Origin: Chara braunii
Lineage: Eukaryota > Streptophyta > Charophyceae > Charales > Characeae
Direction: 5' to 3'
Assembly: GCA_003427395.1 (NCBI GenBank)
Contig: BFEA01000377.1
Coordinates: forward strand, 1,123,146-1,187,145
Length of the DNA stretch: 64,000 bases
The notes under the pieces are model-generated. The model did not search any database. It was not told where the DNA came from and saw only the letters and a list, made by a program, of their open reading frames with translations. The position numbers and the translations under genes are program-made. Below, one piece after another: positions 24,704 to 35,202 of the stretch; the first letter of the stretch is position 1, and every line of letters begins with the position of its first letter.

Positions 24704-24857
24704 GCAAAGACACTTTTGCTACGGGAAGCGATGTCGATTTTCCTGAAATCTATAGGAGTTATAATATTTTAAGACTTTAAAAATTTAGGCAATCTACCGC
24801 TGCTTAGAGGAGCTGATGACGAAATTCTTGATATTTTCATATATGTTTCAGAGATAA
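24572..24857. repeat. 286-bp fold-back (long inverted repeat)
   Basis: Two arms of about 132 bp (24572-24703 and 24726-24857) are reverse complements with scattered mismatches, around a 22-base spacer. Paired landmarks are TTATCTCTGA/TCAGAGATAA at the ends, AATATCAAGAAT/ATTCTTGATATT, AGATTGCCTAAATTT/AAATTTAGGCAATCT and CATCGCTT/AAGCGATG at the centre. The arms are symmetrical about 24714.5. The left arm is LINE sequence, so the right arm is an inverted copy of it. Confidence 0.85.
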
Positions 24858-24930
24858 GGTAATATAATTTAGCTTTAGGTTAATCCTACAATAATAACAG
24901 GTGGGTTGACAGTTTAACTTCAACTAATTT

Positions 24931-26286
24931 TTGTGACTCAACCTAGGGCGTTAGCCCCTGTGGGTTAAAATGTTTCTTTGGGTTTTACGTAAACGTTTAT
25001 TGAATGATCATTTAAAAAGAGACAGAGTGTTTTTCTTTTGGAAGGTGGGGCAAAGGTTGAGGCTTGTGTGGATCAATCAAGCAAGGGGTGTGGATACAAA
25101 GAGTGATTGCACTTGACCCCGTATAGTGTGTGGTCTTACAATTTCGAATTTACGTATGATTGCATATATGTTTTGTGAGTTGAAGTTCGTACTTGAGTTT
25201 GTTTGCGATCAGTTTTATATTTTGGAGGAAGTCACACTATGATTGTGAGAGTGATCGCCTTGTGTCCCATAACCCCGTTATATTTATATTTTGTGTATCC
25301 AAGTGGTCTACTTTGACTATGCGTAAAGATTGAGCAGATTTGTATCGAAAGAAAAGGGAGATCCTCTTTTATTTTTGTTTTTTAGAAGTTCTATAGTTGG
25401 ACATTGAGGTCCATGGCGGTTGTCAACGTCAAACTCCTTGACCTGTTTCCAGGTCTCCGAAGATGGAGTCCGTTCTCAGGGTCAGACGCGTTTGGCCACC
25501 ACTAAGGGACGAAACCCACCTACCACTCCTCCGCGTAGGGTGCAGAAGAAGGTAGGTATCACAATCGCATTCACGATTGTCTAGCTTCAAGAGATTAACC
25601 TCTCAAGATGCGTGTCAGCCGACACTTGAGTGTTGAAAGCGACCTTCAAACTCATTGAGAACCGCATGGTTGTGGGTACTACATAGTATGTCATCGTTGC
25701 GACTGGTTGCGTATTTATGCATGACTAGTCGATATGATAAGGACTACGTCGTCGTAATACTTATTCAAAGTCACGCGCAAGACTCCTACATATATTGTCG
25801 TCGAAAGGTTATTGGTTAAAAATGAACAAGGGACCAGGCGAAATTTTTGTATGGAGTTTTGTATATTTTGCGAAATGTATCGCCTAATCAGATTGGTCGT
25901 CCCAGTCGACTGGCGTCAAATCATGTTCGAGAGATCAGCGCCTCGAACGACGATTTGCGCACGGGTCCGATCCAGGGGTTAACCACGATTACCCCTTATG
26001 CTACAGCGAACAAGAAATGCCTTCGGTTGGGCTACCTCTGCGATTGCATATGAAAAGCCTTCGCACGTGGTTTGGTAGCTCGGCGGGGATATGCCCACCT
26101 AAGGGATGGTGACAACTCTCACAGGTATAAGTAAGTTGTACCTCGCGTGACCCTATCTTGTCATAGGGATTCACGAGGGGTATGGTTGACGCACTCGGCC
26201 GAAGCGGTAACGCTCTATGCTACAAGTCTTGCAAAATCTTATGTGAGGCGATCGGGAGGGTTCCCTTGCGGGACCGATACGCTTGA
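24931..26286 (+). repeat. Long dispersed repeat, copy R1 (~1.35 kb)
   Basis: Shares its order and much of its sequence with 32505-33841 (R2) and, over its second half, with 37520-37975 (R3). Landmarks are TTAGCCCCTGT, TTGACCCCGT, AGTCACA...TGTGAGAGTGATC, AGCGACC.TCAAA, TAGTCGAC or CAGTCGAC, GGTAGCTCGG, AAGG.TGGTGACA and GGACC.ATGCGCT. No open reading frame is conserved between copies, so it is probably non-coding: an LTR, a non-autonomous element or a spacer. R1 and R2 are direct repeats 7.57 kb apart, but I could not confirm LTR hallmarks. Confidence 0.6.
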
Positions 26287-27869
26287 CATTATGAGCTCTT
26301 GAAATACAGACTCAGGTTCGAATCTAAGCACTATTAAATTAAAGGGAGCGGAATCACTATAATCTGATTGGGGCCGCGATCCGGCTGTTGAGTCTCGCAC
26401 TGAGACCACGACCTGCTAGGTCAGAACAACCGTTGCGTGTTGCAACTCCTTATTATTGTTGTTCTCCCATTTAGATACTACAGCTATCTGGGGTTGTAGC
26501 TTGCTGCTGACTCCGGGGTTATGGGTTTCCTGCATCGTGAAACTGCTAGTATTTATCAATGTTGTTGGAATTGCTCAAGGTCAGTTGCTGCTAACTAGAG
26601 GTATTGGTGTTGCTAAAGTGTTGTTGTCGTTATTGCATATTCTCGTTTTTGCTATCAGGAGTTGCGGTTCCTTCCGTTCAAAATGTTGTTGTCGAGGTTC
26701 TTCTTCGAAGGCCAAAAAAATTGATATTCTCATCGAGTATATGTTACTGTTCTTGTGCACAGCTCGTATGGTTTCTTTTACCCTAAGGGGATGCAACTCA
26801 CTTCTTGAGATTTGCGTTCTTGTTGGGGTTGGGGTTACTATGAAGACTGTTGTTGCTCATCGTTTTGAGACCACGGGTGCTGTAACATTAAGTTTCAGTT
26901 GCATTGTGTTCTTCGCTACTCGTTACTACTGATACTATTGTGCATTGTTGAGTTTGATCGGACACTTCGTTATGCACGGCACTGTGTTCTGTTCTGTTTT
27001 GTTTTTTGCTTCATTGTGCACTGTTGTGTGGCACTAGGACTTACTATGTTTGGCGTTGTGCACTACTACGACGCCTTGTTGTTGCGCATGGTTGCTGAGC
27101 ACTCTGAGTTTTTGCTGAGTTTGTTGCGTTTTTCCCTGCATTTTGAATAGAGCACACAGGGTAAGCTTTATTCCAATGCAACCTTTTTAGGTTGCATAGT
27201 TGCGATTTAGTCAAAGGTTGAATCACGGTTTGTCAGGGTGATCAGGCCCTACAAAGGGGTTACTGCGACGACTTGGAGGTTGTCAGGGTGTTGTTACTGT
27301 ACGTTTGGCTCATGCCTTCACTATCCTCACTGTATTGTGGTTGCCATTACGGAGCCCTCAGGAGAGGCAAGATTCCAAGGCCCGCTCCTACAAGTCTGAG
27401 TGCACCGCTTTTGGATCTGAGTACATCTCTCTTGGATCTGAGTGACTTAACGATTCTCCCTCTGTCTTTCTTACTCTCAGTCGAGTCCTTTGGTTATGAG
27501 AGGAAGGCGGCAAGCGAGATTGGAAACCTGTAATCCGTATCAAGGCCTCTGCAGGAGGTTCGCCCAATCGATTTCGGGAGCTCTACCGAAACCTAAGCGA
27601 TGTTAAGGAGGCAGAGAACGTTCAAGTATAACTCTTCATTCCTTGTGTGTGCCCTTTAAATCCCTATCTCTACATCTCTCAAGTCTAAGTGATATATACG
27701 CATACGCCCCCATGACTTTTTTCTTTTTTCAGGACTTTTCTCAGATGAAGTAAAGGAAGTGTGCGAGTAAAAATTCTACTATTTTGTTGTTTGAACTCAA
27801 ACATAAGGGAATCAACCGAGGGAAGGTGGGAGGAAGGTGGTTACTTGTGCTTGATTAGGTCGATCAAAG
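26287..27869. other. No gene recognised
   Basis: T/G-rich on the plus strand (many TTGTTG, GTTGTTG). A 158-codon hydrophobic frame at 26456-26932 follows from this composition. A tRNA-B-box-like GGTTCGAATC near 26315 has no matching A box or cloverleaf around it. Confidence 0.4.
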
Positions 27870-28717
27870 GGTCAGACATTGTTTCTAAGATGAATGGTCT
27901 GACCATTATATTTATTTTCGTTTTCTGAAGGACCAACTTTATTTCCAAGATGAATGACCTGGTTATTGTGTTTTTTTTTTAACTTGTTTTCTCCACAACC
28001 ATACTTTGTTTTTTAGATGAATGATCTGATTGCTGTTTCTTTTAGGGTATTGATTGAATGATTTTCAGAGGTGAGACTTTGTTTCTAAGTTGAATGGTCT
28101 GACCAATTGTTTAATTTTGGTGATGTTTTAGCAGACTTTGAACATTGTTTCTAAGATGAATGGTCCAGGGTGCTCTACTTTCTTTGTATTTCTGATAAGA
28201 GGGGTTGAACTTTGTTTCTACTATGAATGGTTGAATTCTTTGTATATTTTATTTTGAAGGAGATATAGTTGAACGACTGAGTTTTGTTTGTAAGATGAAT
28301 GACTTAGTATGAAATCACATATTTAATAGGAACAAAAAATATAATTTTTATATATTGACTATCTATATACATATGCTTATATGAACAAGGTTAATCAAAC
28401 TTTGTTTCTAAAATGAATGGTCTAACTACAGCCTAATCACAAAAACAGAAATACAATTAAGAGTTATAATTGAAGGTAAGTTGAACAAATTGAGTTTTGT
28501 TTCTAAGATGAATGACTCAGTCATACGCCCACATTGAAGACCGAGCTCAAAGAAGTATTATAATTTGTGTATTAAACAGTTCAAGGCAGACTAGACTTTG
28601 TTTTGAAGATGAATGGTCTAGCCACATGCCCATGGAATATAAAACTAGTTGTGCAACCTGTTCGTGCACAACTATGGCAAAAGGTTGGACTTTATTTATA
28701 AAATGGATGGTCTAACT
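27870..28717 (+). repeat. Array of 11 stem-loops with conserved loop and variable, complementary stems
   Basis: A 19-base motif, consensus TTTGTTTCTAAGATGAATG, starts at 27878, 27938, 28005, 28078, 28144, 28211, 28283, 28401, 28496, 28597 and 28691. In most copies the 8 bases on each side are complementary although their sequence differs: GGTCAGAC/GTCTGACC (8 of 8), GACTAGAC/GTCTAGCC (7), AATTGAGT/ACTCAGTC (7 with one G-T), GACTGAGT/ACTTAGTA (7 with one G-T), GGTTGGAC/GTCTAACT (8 with two G-T). Copies 2, 3 and 8 are weaker. Spacing is 60-73 bases for the first seven copies and 94-118 for the rest. Sequences between units are unrelated. No coding signal and no known element recognised. Confidence 0.85.
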
Positions 28718-28751
28718 CAATGTCATTTGTAAACTGGGATAAAGGGTTAAT

Positions 28752-29241
28752 TATCTGAAGGTTCAATGACCTACTTACAAGCTGTCTCTTATACACATCT
28801 AGATGTGTATAAGAGACAGAGTCATAGGAGTTAGTTTAATTTTTGTCTTTTAAAAGTTAAGTTGTTTTGATTTTATACCTATCTGGCTTTGTATAAATTT
28901 TGGAAAGTCACTTTCACTAAAAGAGAAACAACTTTTACCATGTGCTGAAGTCATAGGAGTTAGTTTAATTTTTGTCTTTTAAAAGTTAAGTTGTTTTGAT
29001 TTTATACCTATCTGGCTTTGTATCTGAAGGTTCAATGACCTACTTACAAGAGAAACAACTTAGGATTTTGTGAGAGACTTACCTCGGTTGCATGTGTCTC
29101 ATTGGTTGTAAACTTAGATGTTTGCCATGTGCTGGAGTCATAGGAGTTAGTTTAATTTTTGTCTTTTAAAAGTTAAGTTGTTTTGATTTTATACCTATCT
29201 GGCTTTGTATAAATTTTGGAAAGTCACTTTCACTAAAAGAG
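28752..29241 (+). repeat. Duplicated blocks around the adapter, probably misassembled
   Basis: A block starting GTCATAGGAGTTAG occurs at 28821-28923, 28950-29020 and 29137-29241, virtually identical each time. A 30-bp sequence starting TATCTGAAGGTTC occurs at 28752-28781 (directly before the adapter) and at 29021-29050. The near-identity, set against diverged neighbours of the same family, points to assembly duplication. Confidence 0.7.
28782..28819. other. Synthetic Nextera mate-pair junction sequence (assembly artefact)
   Basis: CTGTCTCTTATACACATCT is followed immediately by its exact reverse complement AGATGTGTATAAGAGACAG. This is the Tn5 mosaic end in the head-to-head arrangement produced by circularised Nextera mate-pair libraries. 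It is not biological sequence of this organism. Confidence 0.97.
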
Positions 29242-29580
29242 GTGCCGCCAAAATTTTCATTAAATCCAATAAGTTAGTCAAATTTTCTCTCTTCAAAGTT
29301 CAAAGTTTTTTCAGATCTTATATCTGGCTTAGTATAAATTTTGGTAGCCTATTGTCTCTAAGGGGAGTGTTGCGGACTGTTTTACTAATTTAGAGAGCTA
29401 GACAAAATTTAACCTTTGTAAAGTAAAAGGTTATCATTCAACTTATATTTAGTTTACTATAAATTTTGGAAACTCACTTTCGTTAGAGGAAATGATGCCG
29501 AAATTTCTACAAATCTATTTTTTACAGAATTCAACTTTTGATCTCTATAGATTATATCCGACTTAGTATAAAGCTAGGGG
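29205..29580 (+). repeat. Tandem units of the ~115-bp repeat family
   Basis: Three diverged units begin GTATAAATTTTGG or CTATAAATTTTGG (about 29207, 29333 and 29457). Each continues with CTC/CTTTC..., AGTGTTGC/TGATGCCG, a T/A-rich part with AGTTAGTCAAATTT or AGCTAGACAAAATTT, and GACTTA or GGCTTA. The last unit is interrupted at 29580 by the DNA transposon and resumes at 31479. Confidence 0.65.
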
Positions 29581-29904
29581 CTGCGTTGCACATCGAACAT
29601 GTTCGGAAGTTTTCTGAACGCCCGAACACGTTCGGTTGTTCGCCCGAACGGGAAGTGAACGCATTCGCACGAATGACTTTTGGAGGCCTTCGAACGCGTT
29701 CGCCCAGCGGGCGTTACTGGCCCTCCGAGGGTCTGGGGGGTCCTTGGGGCCGTAGGGGGGGTGTTTGAGGGGCGGGGTTAGGCGGGCGGCCTAGCGGGAA
29801 GGGGCAGTCGGGTCCCCCGTTCAAAGTTGAACGAACAATCGGGTTGCCCCGCCGCTCGTTCTCGTGCACCATTTTCCAGTCGAGCATCGAACCCCCGGGT
29901 AGGT

Positions 29905-30486
29905 GTGCCTCCTCCTCCTCCTCCTCCTCCACCTCCTCCCCCTCCTCTCCTCCTCCTCCTTCTCCTCCTCCTCCTCCGCCATTTTTTTTTTTTTTTTTTT
30001 TTTTTAAATCTTTTTTTCAATTTTTTTCTCTTTCTTTTCTAACTTTTCTAAGTTTCTTCAACTTTCTTCTTGTTCAATTTTTTTTTTCTTCTTCTCCCGC
30101 TTCTTCTTTGTCGTCTACTTCTTCTTCTTCTACATCTTCTTCTTCTTCTTTTTCTTCTTCTTCTTCTTCTTTTTCTTCTTCTTCTTCTTCTTTGTCTTCG
30201 TATTCGTCTTCGTCTTCGTCGTCGTCGTCGTCGTCGTCATCGTCGTTATCGTCGTCGTCGTCACCCTCCTCCTCCTCCTCCTCCTCCTCCTCCTCCTCCT
30301 CCTCTACCCCTTCCTCTTCTTCTTCTTCTCTTCTTCTTCTTCTTCTTCTTCTTCTTCTTCTTCTTCTTTGTTGTCGCCGCCGTCGTCGTCATCGCCCAAA
30401 CCTCCTCCTGCTCCTCCTCCTCCTTCTCCTCCTCCCTATCCGGATCCCGACTTCCCCCGTCGTCGCCCTCCCCTCCTCCTCCTCCT
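29905..30486 (+). repeat. CTT/CTC/CGT trinucleotide microsatellite tract
   Basis: Almost continuous (CTC)n, (CTT)n and (CGT)n runs with T tracts, inside the non-autonomous transposon. Long Ser-, Leu- or Pro-only frames across it are artefacts of the triplet periodicity. Confidence 0.9.
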
Positions 30487-30508
30487 CAATCAATCAATCA
30501 ATCAATCG

Positions 30509-30552
<44 letters not shown>

Positions 30553-30776
30553 ATTCAATCAATGAATCGATTTGATTCGTTGATTGAATAGGTTTCTGAT
30601 CTTGATTTGATTCGATCAATGAATCGATTCGATTCGTTGATTGAATAGAATCTTGATCTTGATTCGATTCAACGAATGAAATCAAGATCAATATTTTATT
30701 CAATCAACAAATCGAATCGATTGATTGATTGAATTGATAGATTGATTGATTGAATGACTGATTGACTGAAAAAAAA
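30487..30776 (+). repeat. (AATC)n tract followed by degenerate GATT/AATC inverted array
   Basis: (CAAT)n at 30487-30560 passes into alternating GATTGATT and AATCAATC segments with GATTCGATTC phrases up to 30770, able to form extended hairpins. The same tetranucleotide dominates the minisatellite at 21.1-21.8 kb. Confidence 0.8.
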
Positions 30777-31171
30777 AANAAAAAAAAAAAAAACCGACAG
30801 AAAAAAAGTCAAACAACTCTCTTCTACGGCCTCGTCGTTCTCCTCATCTTGTTCTTCTTCTTCTTTGACGCCGTCGTCGTCGTTGTCGTCGTCCTCCTCC
30901 TCCTCCTCCTCCTCCTCCTCCTCCTCCCTATCCGGATCCCGACTACTCTCTCATGACTCTCATCTCGAATGCTCTCGTTGTTTGCAATAGGACAAAGACT
31001 GTTTTGATTCTGAATGAGCGGGGTAGGGGTGGGTTGTGGGGGGGGTTAGATGGTTGGGGGCAGGAAGGGTATGATGTATCGTTGTGCCTGCGATAGCAAC
31101 CGGTGGTTGGACGGGGTAGTGCCGGAGTGGTGGCTGCCGCTTCCCACAACCATTCTTCCACCCCCCTTCCC

Positions 31172-31374
31172 NNNNNNNNNNNNNNNNNNNNNNNNNNNNN
31201 NNNNNNNNNNNNNNNNNNNNNNNNNNNNNNNNNNNNNNNNNNNNNNNNNNNNNNNNNNNNNNNNNNNNNNNNNNNNNNNNNNNNNNNNNNNNNNNNNNNN
31301 NNNNNNNNNNNNNNNNNNNNNNNNNNNNNNNNNNNNNNNNNNNNNNNNNNNNNNNNNNNNNNNNNNNNNNNNNN
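31172..31374. other. Assembly gap, 203 unknown bases
   Basis: A run of N inside the non-autonomous transposon, next to C-rich and A-rich tracts. Confidence 0.98.
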
Positions 31375-31631
31375 CCATATATATATTAAAAAAAAAAAAA
31401 AAAAAAAAACGTTCGAGTTCGGTCGGTTTTCCGACTCGTTCGCATTCGACGACCGAACGCGAACAGCATGCTACGCAGGCTAGGGGAAGTGTTACCAAAT
31501 TCTTACAAATTCATAGAGTTTAGACAAAAACTTGATTCCGTAATGAGCTTATCAGGGCGGACGTCCCGAACCCCCCTAGATGTCTGACTTGTCCGGTAGG
31601 ATAACTGGGGAGACGTACTCTAAAGACAGTA

Positions 31632-31673
<42 letters not shown>
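31632..31673 (+). repeat. (AAT)n microsatellite
   Basis: About 14 uninterrupted AAT/ATA triplets. Confidence 0.9.
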
Positions 31674-31674
<1 letters not shown>

Positions 31675-32504
31675 TATGGGTTCCCCCTCACATGAGGTAT
31701 ATGCCACAAACGTTTTGGGTCATTGAGCTCGTAGAAAAAAAAAAAAAAAAAAATCATCAAAGATGTCTGTGTCAATTTCAACCAAACAGGTCTATCTTAT
31801 TGGGGTCAATTTCAATCACGCACCGCCCCCCCACCCCACCCCCAACCCCAACCCCCTTTCCTCATATTTTGCATTTTTATTTTTATTGTTTGTCTAAATG
31901 AGTTGAAACTTGTTTTATGGGATCACCTCATGTAGCGCAGCCCCTTCCCATTTTTTTTTTTTTTGCTTTTTATTTTGAAGGAAAAAAGTTCTCCGATATC
32001 GCGAACAACTGCATCACCGGACGTGCGACAGAGACGTCTTCGGAAAATGTCTTCGATCGGGCATCTGGTAACCTAACTCTGTAAAGTTAAAGTCTTGTTT
32101 TAGATTTCATATTGAGCTTAGTATAAATTATAAAATGACACTTTATATGGAAAGTGCGACCAAAATTTTTATAGTTTCAAGGAGTTAGATTATTTTTTAG
32201 TAGGAAACATTTTGGCAATCCATCCTGTGTAGGAATTTTCCTTAATTTGTAATATCAATCTGAGATATGTTTAGACTTGGTCTTGTAAGGAGTATGAGTG
32301 AAATGTGATATAAGGTTACATTCTCCATACACTTAAATGTAGCTTTGGATACTAACATTTGTTGTGTTACAGGTTCTCTTCATTCATTTTGATTTAAGGC
32401 CCAAGTTTCAACCTGATCCTACGAGGATCAACATCTTTTGTTATCATTGATAACCGGTTTGTTGTCGATATGTCGGTTTTCAACTCAACTCTGACTCACT
32501 CTCG
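31674..32504. other. Spacer with a further ~115-bp repeat unit
   Basis: The part 32055-32230 (TTAGTATAAATTATAAAATGACACTTT... AGTGCGACCAAAATTTT) is a diverged unit of the family seen at 22.9 and 29.2 kb. The rest holds A-, T- and C-rich low-complexity sequence and no gene. Confidence 0.5.
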
Positions 32505-33841
32505 CTAACTCAACCTTAGGCCTTAGCCCCTGTAGGTTGAATTGTTTCGTTCGGTTTTTACCCGGATTTTTATTAGACCATTTAAAAATAACAAAGTGTT
32601 TTCTTTTGAAAGGTTGGGGCTTCTGTGTGCAAGGCAATGAGTGTGAGTGCAAAGAGTGGTTGAAGTTGACCCCGTGTAGTGCGTGGTCTATCAATGTGGA
32701 ATCTTTGGTATGATTACATGTATGTTTTGTGATTTGAAGTCAGGATTTGACTTGCTCGCGACCATTTACATATTTTGGAAGGAAGTCACATAGTGCTTGT
32801 GAGAGTGATCACCTCATGTTTAAGTAACCCTACTATATTTTGCACTTGGGTATTTGCACGGTCCGTTTAACCATGCGTAAGGGTTGAGCGAACTTTGGTT
32901 GAGAGAAAAGGAAGATTCTCCTTTGATTTTTGCTTATTAAGTTTTATTGTTGGACTTTGAGGCCCGTGGTGGCCGTCAAAGCCAAACTCCTTGACATATT
33001 CCAAGGCCTTTGAATATAAGGCCTCTTCCCATGAGCGTGGGGCGTTACGCCGCTACAAAGGGTCGAAGTCCGCCTACCGCCCTTCTCAGCAGTGTGTAGA
33101 ATATATGGTACGGCTCGCAATCGTTTTCTCGATCGTCTAGAATCAGGAGATTAACCCTTCAAAACGCGTGTCAACGGACAATTGAGTGTCGAAAGCGACC
33201 CTCAAAATCATTGAGTACCGCATGACTATGGGCACTAAATAGTACACCATCATTACGACTGCTTGTGTATTCATGCACAACTAATCGATGTGATCGTTGC
33301 ACTATTTATTCAGGGTCTCGATCGCGTCGCTCGCTTACTCTGTCGTTAAAACGTTATGGGTTAAAACTTAAAAGTGAATAAGGTGCTAGGCGCGATTTAC
33401 GTATAAAGCTATGTTTTATTTCGTAAAGTGTATTGCATGGTTATATTGGTCATCCTAGTCGACCGGCGTAGAGCCGTGTTTGGGAAATCAGCCCCTCTAA
33501 CAAGGTTTGCACGCAAGTCTGATTAAGGCGTTTGACCTTATATAACCCGCTGTGATACATCGAACGAGAAACGCCTTCTGCGAGGCGACCTCTATGATTG
33601 CACTCGAAGTTGCACACGTGGTTCAATAGCTCGGAGGAAATACATCTACCCAAGGGTGGTGACAAACCTTTGGGTGGAGGTAAGTTGTGGCTCGCCTTAC
33701 CTTTATCCAACCATAGAGGTTCACGAGAGATACGGTTGGCGCACTCGGCTGGAGAGGGAAACCGGTTTGCGACAAAGTCCTGCAAAGTCCTTCGTGACGC
33801 CGTCGGGAGGATCCCCTTATGGGACCAATGCGCTCGATAGC
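32505..33841 (+). repeat. Long dispersed repeat, copy R2
   Basis: Full-length relative of R1 (24931-26286), same orientation, from CAACCTTAGGCCTTAGCCCCTG to GGACCAATGCGCTCGATAG. Reading frames inside it (for example 33450-33785 minus) are not conserved in R1 or R3. Confidence 0.6.
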
Positions 33842-35202
33842 ACAGTGAGACATGAGGCTTGATACATGACTCTCAGGAACTTAGGAGTGGACTGAGGCCA
33901 GGAGCAGCTACGTGCACCTAGGAAGAGCATGGAGCTGGTGGCAGATGTTGCTGGTGGAGGAAGTGTTACTTGGAGGAGCAGTCTTGAAAGAAGGTTTACT
34001 GTAAGGAGAACGTGGAAATGTTGGGGCAGTCTGTTGGAGAGTGGCAGCCATAGTCGACGTTGGGGGCACTCTGCCTCAGCGTTGGGCTGGTGTTGTGCGT
34101 GTGAGGTTACCCCCGGGACCACATTGCGGAACCAGGGCTTAGTCTTGATCAATGCTGTCATATATTTACAACAACGACATTATATTTTTTTATGGGGAGG
34201 TGTCGTCGGTTTGACTGCACGCCTGGATAAATGTTTAAGGGGATATGTTGTTCGTTTGATGACAGGGCTTTAACTTTATCTTTGTTAATGAAGGTGGTGC
34301 GATTGCTGCGACGTTTTTTGCTTAGAGGAGCGGTCTGTGTGGCGACAACATCTCGTTTAAAGGTGTTATGTTGTCGGTGCGAGCAGATGACACCAGGGTA
34401 TTTTTTTGGTGGACATGCTGCTAGTTTGACGGCGCAAAAGTGGAAACTTGAGTGAAGGACAGTGGTGGTGTTGGTGCAGGTTTTCATGTTGGACCTGATC
34501 CAATGTGTCACTCCCGGTTACCGCACATGCTTACTTTTTTTTCTGGCACACGACATGCGTCGGAAGAAAGGTTGGACCATGTGGGACTTATTGTCAGATG
34601 TCCCAGCGCATTCTCGAGTCATGGGACCAATTTAGAATTGCAGGGTTATTTATTTCAAGGCGTGCGGCAAGTGCGGTCTGTAGCTTTGGTGCTTGCTTGG
34701 TCGTATGTGTGGTGGACCATGTTGTTTTGACACACGTAAATGGGCTCAGACTAGTGCAATTTTTTTTTTTTTTGACAAAGTGATGCGGCGACAAGTTGGG
34801 ACATAAGCAGGCAGCGCACTAATCATAGGGCCGCTCGCCACTTGTGATTTTGACGTCGGGTATTATTTTTCCTTTCTTTGAAGTGCGAGGTGAAAGCATT
34901 TTCGAAAGTTGGAGCTACCAAGTGTTGTGGCCGGAAGTGTGGGACCACTTGGAGCTACTTGGCACCGGTTGGGACCAACCTAGGACGAGTGAGTTCTTAG
35001 GAGGAGTGTGTGACTTGCGATTGCCATGTGTGGGACGCGTGTGACTCGCCGTCTTCAGATTCGAAATTATTGCGTGTGACACGCACAAGTGGAAGACAAA
35101 TTAAGATTTAGCGGTTGGCCTGAGACTTACCTTAGGCCTGTGATTTTTCTTTAAAAGTGCGTATTGTTTTTTTTCCCGAAAATTACGTGAGAGCCAGAAC
35201 GA
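33842..35202. other. No gene recognised
   Basis: G/T-rich on the plus strand. Loosely repeated phrases (TTTTTTTATGGGGAGGTGTCG and TTTTTTTGGTGGACATGCTGC around 34187 and 34400, each followed by TTTGACTGC or TTTGACGGC) suggest an old tandem duplication. Overlapping frames on both strands have no motifs. Confidence 0.35.

Larger units (their letters stand above)
29581..31478 (+). mobile_element. Complete non-autonomous hAT-like DNA transposon with 8-bp target duplication
   Basis: The element is bounded by GCTAGGGG on both sides (29573-29580 and 31479-31486), a perfect 8-bp direct repeat. Its ends are imperfect inverted repeats: CTGCGTTGCACATCGAACAT at 29581, and at the other end ...AACAGCATGCTACGCAG, whose complement begins CTGCGTAGCATGCTGTT. 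Sub-terminal regions are rich in CGAAC.CGTTCG palindromes. The host sequence on both sides belongs to one ~115-bp repeat unit. The interior has no transposase, only CTT/CTC microsatellite, (AATC)n, A-runs and a 203-base gap (31172-31374). Eight-bp duplications are typical of hAT and P-type elements; the hAT assignment is inference. Confidence 0.75.

Noticed and set aside
26080-26330. tRNA gene or tRNA-derived SINE in R1
   Set aside because: An A-box-like GGTAGCTCGG and a B-box-like GGTTCGAATC are about 230 bases apart, with no cloverleaf.
26456-26932. 158-codon hydrophobic, Cys-rich frame
   Set aside because: T/G-rich composition generates Leu/Val/Cys codons; no motif, no splice context.
27870-28717. 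CRISPR-like array
   Set aside because: The repeated part is degenerate, the spacing is irregular (60 to 118), the flanking arms are part of a hairpin, there are no cas genes and the sequence is eukaryotic.
29844-30591. Long Ser-, Leu- or Pro-rich ORFs
   Set aside because: They come from CTT/CTC/CGT triplet repeats, which are open in several frames at once.
31046-31523. ORFs across the second gap
   Set aside because: Mostly unknown bases, inside a non-coding transposon.
24931-33841. R1 and R2 as a definite LTR pair
   Set aside because: No TG...CA ends, target duplication, primer-binding site or coding interior could be shown; kept only as a hypothesis.
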